Below are positions 50,512-57,818 of a stretch of DNA of 64,000 nucleotides, piece after piece. The position numbers and the translations under genes are program-made. Source of the stretch: Geomonas anaerohicana. GTDB lineage: Bacteria > Desulfobacterota > Desulfuromonadia > Geobacterales > Geobacteraceae. Every line of letters starts with the position of its first letter. Position 1 is the stretch's first letter. Location: the NCBI RefSeq assembly GCF_016458305.1, contig NZ_JAEMHL010000008.1, positions 124,001-188,000 of the forward strand, written 5' to 3'. The notes under the pieces are model-generated. The model saw only the letters and a list, made by a program, of their open reading frames with translations, searched no databases and was not told the origin of the DNA.

Positions 50512-51468
50512 TCAGGTGAACCCCGAGCCGACCGTGCAGGCATAACAGTGATCAGCGGCGGCAATAGGGGTGCCGGCCGGGGGGAGTTCGACAAGGTCGG
50601 AGATGAAGCGCGCTGCGCCGCCGTGGGCGAGCCCCCGGGCCAGGTGGAAATCGCAGTCGTAGAGCCGCCCGCGCCAGTCCACGGAAAGCTGGCTGCGGCA
50701 CATGAGCCCGGCCACGGCGCAGGGGTTGAAGCCCGCCCAGAGCTTTTCCAGGTAGCCGTCCAGGTTCCCGGAGCGCTCCAGGAAGCTCCGGAACCGCCCC
50801 AGGGGAACGTTGGCGAAGGTGTAGAGGTTATGGAAACTGACGCCGTGCTTGCGGGCAAGGTCGCGCCGGAACTTCTCCTGGGCCTGGAGCTGCTGCGGCG
50901 GCAGGAAGGCGCCGGAGGGGTTGCTGACCAGGTCGAGCTCGAGGGGACTTCCCGGCAGGCCGTAGCCCAGGGCGTTCAGCCTCTCAAGCACCCGGATGCT
51001 CCTCTGCCACACCCCGACGCCGCGCTGTGCCTCGGTCTGGGATTGGTTGCCGGCGGGAAGCGAGGCCACCAGCACCACCTGCAACTCGCGGTACAGCCGC
51101 AACAACTCCTCGCCGCGCTCCCCCTCCAGCGAGACCAGGTTGGTGCGCACGATGAGCCTCGGGGTCTCCGGCGCCACCCCCCGCACCAGGTAGGGGAGTT
51201 CCGGGACCAGTTCGGGGGCGCCCCCGGTCAGGTCGATGCTGGCGAACCGGAAGCGGCGGGCACAGGCGATCACCTCCGCCATTACCTCCAGCTGCATCAT
51301 CTCGCCCCGCGCCGGCCCCGCCTCCAGGTGGCAGTGGCCGCAGGCGAGGTCGCAGGCAAATCCAACGTTCACCTGCAGTGCCGTGGTCCGCTCCCGGGTC
51401 AGCGCGAGTCCATGGCGCGCCAGCCGCTCACCGAAACTCTCCCCCCGCCTCTGAATTGCCTCGTCCAT
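50512..51468 (-). CDS. arsS: Radical SAM protein, arsenosugar biosynthesis ArsS-like
   Basis: 318 residues. The radical SAM cysteine motif is FACDLACGHCHLEAGP (CX3CX2C). SIDLTGGAPEL matches the GGE-like SAM-binding region, and the C-terminal half has the DUF3641 pattern (LELDLVSNPSGAFLPPQQ, then Cys-rich NPCAVAGLMCRSQLSVDW and a late CYACTVG). This is the ArsS family, which makes 5-deoxy-5-dimethylarsinoyl-type nucleosides from SAM. ATG 51468 follows AGGAGG. The family assignment is from motif memory; the gene symbol is given on that basis. Confidence 0.75.
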   Translation of the reverse strand: MDEAIQRRGESFGERLARHGLALTRERTTALQVNVGFACDLACGHCHLEAGPARGEMMQLEVMAEVIACARRFRFASIDLTGGAPELVPELPYLVRGVAPETPRLIVRTNLVSLEGERGEELLRLYRELQVVLVASLPAGNQSQTEAQRGVGVWQRSIRVLERLNALGYGLPGSPLELDLVSNPSGAFLPPQQLQAQEKFRRDLARKHGVSFHNLYTFANVPLGRFRSFLERSGNLDGYLEKLWAGFNPCAVAGLMCRSQLSVDWRGRLYDCDFHLARGLAHGGAARFISDLVELPPAGTPIAAADHCYACTVGSGFT

Positions 51469-51476
51469 CCCGCCTC

Positions 51477-51809
51477 CTAAAGCGAGAGCTTCTCGGCGAT
51501 CTTGCGCATCTGCACGCCGTGCACCAGGGAGGCACCGCCACGGATCGCGGTCACCACGTGCAGCGCTTCGGTCATCTCGCCCAGGTGCGACCCTTTTTCC
51601 AGACAGGCCCTGGTGTAGGCGTCGATGCAGTAGGGGCATTGCACGGTGTGGGCGACGGCGAGGGCGATCAGCGCCTTTTCCCGCTCGGTGAGTTCGCCTT
51701 CGGCGAAGACCTCGTTGTAGTAGTCGAAGAATTTGCCGGCCAGTTCCGGCGCGTCCTTGCCGATCTCGGCGAAGCTCCCCAGGTCTCTCGGGTCGTAGTA
51801 GGTCTCCAT
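51477..51809 (-). CDS. Carboxymuconolactone decarboxylase-like protein, arsenosugar-associated
   Basis: 110 residues with the AhpD/CMD active-site motif VQCPYCIDAYTRACLEKG (CxxC) in an all-helical fold. ALIALAVAHT and the C-terminal GVQMRKIAEKL are in line with the small peroxidase-like proteins that neighbour ArsS. Start at 51809 (AAAGGAG upstream). Only 8 nt separate it from the arsS-like gene, so the two form an operon. Confidence 0.8.
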   Translation of the reverse strand: METYYDPRDLGSFAEIGKDAPELAGKFFDYYNEVFAEGELTEREKALIALAVAHTVQCPYCIDAYTRACLEKGSHLGEMTEALHVVTAIRGGASLVHGVQMRKIAEKLSL

Positions 51810-52009
51810 CCTGTTCTCCTTTGAAGGCATTTGAGTGGGCAGTGCGCCAGCATACCGAAAAGACCGTCGGGGGTAAAGAGGGAAAGCCCGCCACTCTCAT
51901 TAGATTAAAGCAGAGACGCCGGGGGCGGAATGGCCCGTGCCTTGATGGTGGCGGGGGGGCAGCCGTCACGTGAGTGGTGGCAGCCGCCTCAGCTTCATGA
52001 AAAAGTCGC
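51810..52009. other. Divergent gap between the arsenosugar pair and the bc complex
   Basis: About 200 nt holding promoter space for both directions. The last part contains the promoter described at 52010-52037. No gene or clear operator seen. Confidence 0.4.
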
Positions 52010-52037
52010 TTGAAATGGTGCAAGCTGTCATTATACT
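52010..52037 (+). promoter_or_regulatory. Sigma-70 type promoter for the Rieske-cytochrome bc operon
   Basis: TTGAAA (52010-52015) and TATACT (52032-52037), spacing 16 nt, about 36 nt before the Rieske start codon. Confidence 0.6.
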
Positions 52038-52072
52038 TGTGCCGAATCGACAGACAACAGCAGGGAGGATGC

Positions 52073-52492
52073 ATGGAGAACGAGGGGAGGAGGAGGTTTC
52101 TCGGGGTCTGCGTGGCCGGTGCCACGGCCGCCGCTGCGGTCGCCGCAGGTTACCCGGTTTTCCGCTACCTGGCGCCCAGGGCGGGCCAGGAGGGGGCAGC
52201 CAAGCTGGTGATACCGGCGGGAGAACTCAAGGAAGGAGACGCCAAGTTTTTCGAGTTCGCCGGTTCCTCGGCGGTCCTGATCAAGACCAAGAGCGGCGAA
52301 TTGGTCGCCCTCTCCGCGGTCTGCACCCACCTGGGCTGCATCGTGCAGTGGGTCAAGGAGAAGCAGCAGTTCCAATGTCCCTGCCACGGCGGCCAGTTCT
52401 CCACCGACGGCACCGTGCTGGGGGGCCCTCCGCCGCGTCCGCTCGCCAAGATCCCGCTCACCGTCACCGAAGGCAATATCACCATCGGCTAA
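52073..52492 (+). CDS. Rieske [2Fe-2S] protein of a cytochrome bc complex
   Basis: 139 residues. An N-terminal RRRFLG followed by a hydrophobic helix (Tat-type membrane anchor) precedes the Rieske fold with cluster motifs CTHLGC and CPCHGGQF. It is short, as in bacterial b6f-type Rieske subunits. The ATG at 52073 has GGGAGG upstream; the open frame to 52010 is less likely. It transfers electrons from quinol at the cytochrome b subunit to a c-type acceptor. Confidence 0.92.
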   Translation: MENEGRRRFLGVCVAGATAAAAVAAGYPVFRYLAPRAGQEGAAKLVIPAGELKEGDAKFFEFAGSSAVLIKTKSGELVALSAVCTHLGCIVQWVKEKQQFQCPCHGGQFSTDGTVLGGPPPRPLAKIPLTVTEGNITIG

Positions 52493-52514
52493 CCGTCCAG
52501 GGAGGCAAACGCCC

Positions 52515-53612
52515 ATGCTAAAGAGGCTGTACCGCTGGCTCGACCTGCGCATCGGGGTCGGCGAGATCGTGGAGAAGGAGCTGACCGGCTACCTGCTGCC
52601 GCGCAACATTAACGAATGGTATTCACTGGGGAGCGTGCTCCTGATCATCTTCGCCCTGCAGGTGGTCACCGGGATGCTGCTCATGATCTACTACGTCCCC
52701 GACGCCGACAAGGCCTTCAAGAGCGTCACCTTCATCATGAACGAGGTTCCGTTCGGCTGGCTGATCCGCCTGTGCCACGCGGTGGGGTCCAACATGATGG
52801 TGGCTGTGCTCATCCTGCACATGCTCTCTACCCTGCTCATGGGGAGCTACAAGGCGCCGCGCGAGCTGAACTGGGTCACCGGTTTCACGCTGCTCGCCCT
52901 GGTGCAGGGAGTCTCGCTCACCGGCTACCTCGCCCCCTGGAGCCAGCTCTCCTTCTGGGCCACCACGGTCGCCACCAACAGCGCCAGCGCCGTCCCGGTC
53001 GTGGGGCCGTACCTGGTGGAGTTTCTGCGCGGCGGCAAGCTGGTCGGCCCGCCCACACTGGGGCGCTTCTTCGCCCTGCACGCAGCGGTACTCCCCGTGG
53101 TGATCGCCGCCTTCATCGGCGCGCACCTGTTCCTGTTGAAGCGCACCGGCATCTCCGCGCCCCCTTTCGGCAGGGAGGGAACCGCCAACCCCTTCGAGGC
53201 ACAACAGTACCACTACCAGGGGCACCCGGGGGGGATCCCCTTCTTTCCCAACTACGTGCTGCAGGACCTGACCTCGATCTCCATTTACTTCGCCGTGTTC
53301 CTGGCGGTGGTCTTCTTCTGGCCCGGGATGCCTTTCACCCCGGACGCCTTCGTCCCCGCTGATCCCTTCAAGACGCCGGCGCACATCAAGCCGGAATGGT
53401 ACTTCCTGGCCAACTATCAGACCCTGAAGATCTTCCCGAGCGAGCTTTTGGGGCTCTCCGTGCAGGCCGCGGCGATGACCTTCCTGGCGCTGCTCCCTTT
53501 CATCGACCGTTCCCCGGAGCGGCATCCCCTGAAGCGGCCGATATTCCTGACCCTGGTGATAGCGGGCATCCTGCTCTGGATCGCTCTTAGCGTATGGGGG
53601 CACCTGTCATGA
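52515..53612 (+). CDS. Cytochrome b (b6 and subunit IV fused)
   Basis: 365 residues with about eight hydrophobic helices. Heme b ligands sit in CHAVGSNMMVAVLILHMLS and FALHAAVLPVVIAAFIGAHLF (two His pairs). The quinol-oxidation motif is KPEWYFLANYQ (PEWY). The single polypeptide covers both the b6-like and subunit-IV-like parts. It is the quinol-oxidising core of the complex. The stop overlaps the cytochrome c start (ATGA at 53609-53612). Confidence 0.93.
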   Translation: MLKRLYRWLDLRIGVGEIVEKELTGYLLPRNINEWYSLGSVLLIIFALQVVTGMLLMIYYVPDADKAFKSVTFIMNEVPFGWLIRLCHAVGSNMMVAVLILHMLSTLLMGSYKAPRELNWVTGFTLLALVQGVSLTGYLAPWSQLSFWATTVATNSASAVPVVGPYLVEFLRGGKLVGPPTLGRFFALHAAVLPVVIAAFIGAHLFLLKRTGISAPPFGREGTANPFEAQQYHYQGHPGGIPFFPNYVLQDLTSISIYFAVFLAVVFFWPGMPFTPDAFVPADPFKTPAHIKPEWYFLANYQTLKIFPSELLGLSVQAAAMTFLALLPFIDRSPERHPLKRPIFLTLVIAGILLWIALSVWGHLS

Positions 53613-54409
53613 TTCGCAAACACACCCTGGCCATCCTGCTCCTTGCCTCGCTCGCCTTCCTGCGGCCGGCCCAGGCCGCCCCGGTGGAGCAACCTGAGAC
53701 GGTCTGCATCCAGTGCCACGGCTCGCTGCCGGACCGGCTCGGGGCCCCGGTCAACCTGTGGCGCAGCAGCATTCACGCCGAGAACGGCATCTCCTGCAAC
53801 GGCTGCCATGGCGGCGACCCCAAGGACGCGGCCAATGCCATGACCCCGCAACGTGGCTTCCTGGGCGCTCCCAAGGAAAAAGACATTCCTGCCTTCTGCG
53901 GGCGCTGCCACCCCGGCGTCTACAAGGATTACCTCTCCAGCGCCCACGGCAGGGCTCTTGGCGCCGGCGGTCCCACCTGCGTGACCTGCCACAGTAATCA
54001 CCAGGTGGTGAAGGCGTCGCTGGCACTCATCAACGAGAAAAGCTGCACCCGCTGCCACAGCTTCGACAGGGCGCGCGCCATTCGGGACGCGATGCAGCAG
54101 ACCGAGGCCTATATCGACAACATCTCGCGCAGGATTGCCGACTTCCAGGTGAGCGGCGTGGACACCGAAAAGATGGGCAAGTCGCTGTTCGCTGTGAGAA
54201 ACCGCTTCCATACCCTGTTCCACGACGTTGACGTGGCCCGTGTCAAGGGGGAGTCGGCGGCTATCAACAAGGAGCTGGGGAAACTGGATGCGACCCTCAA
54301 GGAGATCGAGCGGTCGCACGAGAAAAGGCGCCTTGGGGGGGGAATCGCGGTCGGGTTCATGGTCCTGCTCGCGATCCTGTTTCATCTGATGAAGAAGAGC
54401 TACGACTAG
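53609..54409 (+). CDS. Membrane-anchored pentaheme cytochrome c of the bc complex
   Basis: 266 residues. Signal peptide to AQA (about 23), five CXXCH motifs (CIQCH, CNGCH, CGRCH, CVTCH, CTRCH) within about residues 32-152, then a helical part (about 155-235), and a C-terminal membrane helix (GGGIAVGFMVLLAILFHLM). It takes the place of cytochrome c1. Such multiheme replacements are known in Geobacter bc complexes. Its stop codon (54407-54409) shares the CTAG tetranucleotide with the stop of the convergent acyltransferase gene. Confidence 0.9.
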   Translation: MIRKHTLAILLLASLAFLRPAQAAPVEQPETVCIQCHGSLPDRLGAPVNLWRSSIHAENGISCNGCHGGDPKDAANAMTPQRGFLGAPKEKDIPAFCGRCHPGVYKDYLSSAHGRALGAGGPTCVTCHSNHQVVKASLALINEKSCTRCHSFDRARAIRDAMQQTEAYIDNISRRIADFQVSGVDTEKMGKSLFAVRNRFHTLFHDVDVARVKGESAAINKELGKLDATLKEIERSHEKRRLGGGIAVGFMVLLAILFHLMKKSYD

Positions 54410-54894
54410 AGTTTCTTGAGTCCGAAGAGGAACTTCTGGTACTGGACCTGGCCATTTTCCGTGAGTGGGCAGGTAATCCGGGCCAGGGGTTCCGCCGCCT
54501 GGGGGCCGTAGAGGACACCGGGGGGGACGTTGCGGGTGACCACGCTCCCCGCCACCACCACGGCCCCCTCGCCGATGGTAACGCCGTGCAGGATGGTGCA
54601 GTTGGGGCCGATGAAGGCATCCTTCTCGATGACCACCCCCCCCTTGACGTCGTCCGGAGCCTGGTCGCCCAGATAGAAGTGGGCAAAGATGGTACAACGC
54701 AGCCCAATGGTGACGTTGTCGCGGATCTCGATCTTCTCCGGGTGCTGCTCGTCGAGGTAGACCATCTGGCTGATCCAGACTTTCTTGCCGATCCGGACCC
54801 CGCGCATCCTTTGCAGCCACGGGCGCAACGTGTACCCCCCGGGGGCGACCATGGCGACCCTCCCCAGCACCCTCTGCAGGATCCTCAGCCGCAT
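54406..54894 (-). CDS. Hexapeptide-repeat acyltransferase
   Basis: About 162 residues. Left-handed beta-helix hexads are visible (for example VVIEKDAFIGPNCTILHGVTIG, GEGAVVVAGSVVTRNVPP). LGDQAPDDVKGG is a loop carrying the acceptor pocket of maltose/colanic-acid-type acetyltransferases. The last part has no catalytic domain beyond. It is the last gene of the 54.4-59.9 kb operon and probably O- or N-acylates the product. GTG 54897 is an alternative start. Confidence 0.8.
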   Translation of the reverse strand: MRLRILQRVLGRVAMVAPGGYTLRPWLQRMRGVRIGKKVWISQMVYLDEQHPEKIEIRDNVTIGLRCTIFAHFYLGDQAPDDVKGGVVIEKDAFIGPNCTILHGVTIGEGAVVVAGSVVTRNVPPGVLYGPQAAEPLARITCPLTENGQVQYQKFLFGLKKL

Positions 54895-54903
54895 CACCGC
54901 CGC

Positions 54904-55173
54904 CTACCCTTCACTGCCGGCGCAGGGTGCCCCGCTGCGCTTCCCTTCTACGAAGTCCGCCACCCGCTGCACCGAGTCGAGGTTCTCCGGGATCAGTTCC
55001 TCGTCCGCCACGGCGACCTGGTAACGCTCCTGGAGATAGGCCACCAACTGCAGGATTCCGGTCGAATCGACGATCCCTTCCCTGATGAAGGAGCTGTCGT
55101 CGGTGAGCCCTCCGGCATCACCGAAGAGGAAATTTTCCACCACGAAATTCCTGATCTCATCCTTTAGGTTCAT
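54904..55173 (-). CDS. Acyl carrier protein
   Basis: 89 residues from the ATG at 55173 (AAAGGAGG upstream). Helix 2 begins with the phosphopantetheine attachment serine in REGIVDSTGILQLV (DS motif), preceded by DDSSFI. Acidic overall, as usual for carrier proteins. Being next to an AMP-ligase and an NAD-synthetase-like gene, it probably carries the activated acyl or aminoacyl intermediate. Confidence 0.88.
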   Translation of the reverse strand: MNLKDEIRNFVVENFLFGDAGGLTDDSSFIREGIVDSTGILQLVAYLQERYQVAVADEELIPENLDSVQRVADFVEGKRSGAPCAGSEG

Positions 55174-55196
55174 CTGTCGCCTCCTTTGCTGTGCGG

Positions 55197-56186
55197 TTAT
55201 TCCCACTCCACCTCTTCCACCAGCAGCGGCGGGAGGTGCAGGTAACGCGTCGTCTTTCGCTTGGTATCGATGTCCCGGAACACCATCCGCACCTGTTGCG
55301 GCTCGAGCCCCAGGGCGGCGGCTGTGCTTTCCGCCGGGATGTCGTGGTTTCGGGCGTAGAGACAGAGGTCCATCATCTGGTAGGGGAGCGAGAAGTAGAA
55401 CTCATCCTGCCCCTGCGCCAGGGAGTAGGTGTCCGTGGTCGGCTTTCTGCTGCGGATCTCGGCGGGAATGCCGAGGAACTCCGCGAGTTGGTACACCTGG
55501 GACTTGTACAGGTGGGCGATCGGCTTGATGTCGGCGGCGCCGTCACCGAGCTTCACGAAGAAGCCCTGGTCATATTCCAGGCGGTTGGGTGTGCCGGCAA
55601 CGGCGTAGTTGAGCCGGTCGGCATGGTAGTACTCAAGCATCTTCCTGATGCGCTGCTTGAAGTTGGTCGCGGCCACGATCTCCAGATAGGGCTGCAGCGG
55701 GAGGCGCACTGTGGACTGTACCTGCTGGGCGTTTTGGGTGACCAGGTAAAAGGAGGTGAAGCGGGGCTGGTTCGCCACCCCGGAGATGACGATCTTGGAG
55801 GCCCAGCCGTCGCCGTATTCCGGCACCACCATCCTCACCGCGTTGTCGTACTTCTCGTAGAACCCCACCGACTGCAGAATGCCGGAGATGTCCTCGACGA
55901 TGGTCGGGATGCCGAGCGCGCCGGCTACCTTGCCGCTCAAAGCCAGGGTCTCCCGCGCCGAATGCCGCTCGGGCATCTCCAGGCCGATCACCCGCTCCCG
56001 GCCCAGCGCCCGCACCGACAGCGCGGCAGTGACGCTGCTGTCGATCCCGCCGGACAGTGCCACGACCACCCCGCCCCTCTTCACCTGGTTGCGCATCAAC
56101 TCCCTGATCCGGGCGCAAATCCGGTCGGTCTCATGTTGCGGGTCAAGCCGGAGCACCTCGGCTGTAAATCCTTTCGTTGTTGTCAT
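55197..56186 (-). CDS. NAD synthetase-like ATP-pyrophosphatase (NadE family)
   Basis: 329 residues. The N-type PPi-loop is ALSGGIDSSVTAAL, and the C-terminal GTPNRLEYDQGFFVKLGDG with IKPIAHLYKSQVYQLAEFLGIP is the NadE substrate region. It has no glutaminase domain, so it depends on ammonia or another donor. Its location in a biosynthetic operon with asparagine synthetase-like, ligase and carrier protein genes suggests a specialised amidation rather than housekeeping NAD synthesis, but a housekeeping role cannot be excluded. The ATG at 56186 follows AAGGTG. Confidence 0.85.
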   Translation of the reverse strand: MTTTKGFTAEVLRLDPQHETDRICARIRELMRNQVKRGGVVVALSGGIDSSVTAALSVRALGRERVIGLEMPERHSARETLALSGKVAGALGIPTIVEDISGILQSVGFYEKYDNAVRMVVPEYGDGWASKIVISGVANQPRFTSFYLVTQNAQQVQSTVRLPLQPYLEIVAATNFKQRIRKMLEYYHADRLNYAVAGTPNRLEYDQGFFVKLGDGAADIKPIAHLYKSQVYQLAEFLGIPAEIRSRKPTTDTYSLAQGQDEFYFSLPYQMMDLCLYARNHDIPAESTAAALGLEPQQVRMVFRDIDTKRKTTRYLHLPPLLVEEVEWE

Positions 56187-56273
56187 AAGACACCTTCTTT
56201 CACGCCCCTGGGCCACGGGTCGTGCAGCATGAGTTGAACTACGGTCGCGGTGCTGCGCCTCGACACCCTGCCG

Positions 56274-57818
56274 TCAACCGCACAGGCTCAGGCAAGAGGA
56301 ACGGTCAATCTTGCCGCTTGGGTACTTCGGGAGCGCCGCGACCAGCCTGATCTCCCCCGGGACCTTGTGCCTGGGTAGCCGGGCATGGCAAAAAGAAAGC
56401 AGAGTCCGGTCGCTGGGGTTCCCTCCCAAGGGAACCGCCAGTGCTACCAGCTTCTTGCCCAACAGCGGGTCATCCAGTCCGAGCACCACCACCTCCAGCA
56501 GCGATCCGCTGGACATGAGCACCTCCTCGATCTCCTGCGGGTCGATACGGTGCCCCCCCACCTTGAGCAGATGATCCTTCCGTCCGGTCACGTAGAGGTA
56601 GCCGTCGGCGTCGCGGTAACCGAGGTCGCCGGTATGGTAGCCGTTGCCGTCCAGCACCCGGGCGGTCGCTTCGGGGTCGTTCCAATAGCCGATCATGATG
56701 TTGGGCCCCGACGCAACCAGTTCGCCGCATTCACCGTCGGAAAGCTCCTCCCCCTGCGCATCCAGCACCCGCACCGTCACGCCGGGGATGGCCCTGCCGA
56801 TGGAGCCGAGCTTTTCCTGGAGCCGCTCCGGCTCGACGTAGGTGAGCCGTGCCGCCGCCTCCGTGGCGCCGTACATGATAAAAAGCTTGGTGTGCGGAGG
56901 GAGGACCTGCAGCAGCCGCTCCTTGATTTCGCGCGGCATATGGCCGCCGGCCTGGGTGCAGTAGCGCAGGCTCGGGAGCCGGTCCCGGAACGAGGCCAGC
57001 GGTGAGCGGTGCAACAGGTAGGCATAGGTCGAGGGCACACCGGAAAAACCCGTCACCCCCTCTTCGGCCATCTGCCTGATCACCGACGCGGTGTAGGCGA
57101 AGTTGTTGTTGATCACCACCGTCCCCCCCACCGAGATGTGGGTGTTGAGTAGCGATTTACCCATGACGTAAAAGAACGGGAGCACCACCATCTGGATGTC
57201 GTTCTCGGTGAGGCACAGATACTGCGTGATCGAGCGGGTGTTGCTGACGATGTTGCGGTGGGACAGCATCACTCCCTTGGGCTTCCCGGTGGACCCCGAG
57301 GTGTAGATGATGCTGGCCAGGGCCTCGGGGGAGAGGCGGCCTGTCCCTTCCGTGAGCTCCTCCGCCATGAGTGCCTCTTCCCACCCCCATACCAGGCGCG
57401 GCTCGCTTCTTGTGAAAGAGGCGTCGACGGCAACCAGGAAGCGGACCGAGGGGGGCGCCTGGTGGAGTTGCTGCAACAAATGGCCGGCTCCCTGCTCCAG
57501 GATGATTCCCGCCGGTTGCAGTTCGTCCAGCAGGCGGCCCAGCGTTGCCTGCCCGGTCTCCACATTCAGCGGCACGGCCACCGCTCCGGCCTTCAGCACG
57601 CCGTAGTAGCTCGCCACGTACTTCACGCCGTTGCTCAACAAGATCGCGATCCTGTCCCCCGGGAGCACTCCCCGCTGCACCAGAAAGCCAGCTAACCGAC
57701 TCGCCGATCGGTTCAGCTGCCGGTAGGTAACCCGCTCCCCGTCGTGGACCAGGGCAACCTTGTCCGGGCGTGTCGCCGCGCTCGATTCCAGGAATCTATG
57801 CACCATCTGCAGTTCCAT
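56274..57818 (-). CDS. AMP-forming acyl ligase (adenylation enzyme)
   Basis: 514 residues. ANL motifs: YTSGSTGKPKGVMLSHRNI (A3), YGATEAAARLTYV (A5), YHTGDLGYRDADGYLYVTGR (A7/A8) and the catalytic lysine in PKYPSGKIDRSS at the end. Start ATG 57818 (GGGAGAG upstream). The substrate is a carboxylate, probably loaded onto the acyl carrier protein encoded two genes later. The gene overlaps the end of the upstream amidotransferase gene by 23 nt. This set resembles the ligase/amidotransferase pairs of exosortase-A-associated glycan loci. Confidence 0.85.
   Translation of the reverse strand: MELQMVHRFLESSAATRPDKVALVHDGERVTYRQLNRSASRLAGFLVQRGVLPGDRIAILLSNGVKYVASYYGVLKAGAVAVPLNVETGQATLGRLLDELQPAGIILEQGAGHLLQQLHQAPPSVRFLVAVDASFTRSEPRLVWGWEEALMAEELTEGTGRLSPEALASIIYTSGSTGKPKGVMLSHRNIVSNTRSITQYLCLTENDIQMVVLPFFYVMGKSLLNTHISVGGTVVINNNFAYTASVIRQMAEEGVTGFSGVPSTYAYLLHRSPLASFRDRLPSLRYCTQAGGHMPREIKERLLQVLPPHTKLFIMYGATEAAARLTYVEPERLQEKLGSIGRAIPGVTVRVLDAQGEELSDGECGELVASGPNIMIGYWNDPEATARVLDGNGYHTGDLGYRDADGYLYVTGRKDHLLKVGGHRIDPQEIEEVLMSSGSLLEVVVLGLDDPLLGKKLVALAVPLGGNPSDRTLLSFCHARLPRHKVPGEIRLVAALPKYPSGKIDRSSCLSLCG

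Noticed and set aside
54406-54409. Shared CTAG holding the stop codons of two convergent genes as a regulatory feature
   Set aside because: Overlapping stops of convergent genes are common in compact genomes and need no special explanation.
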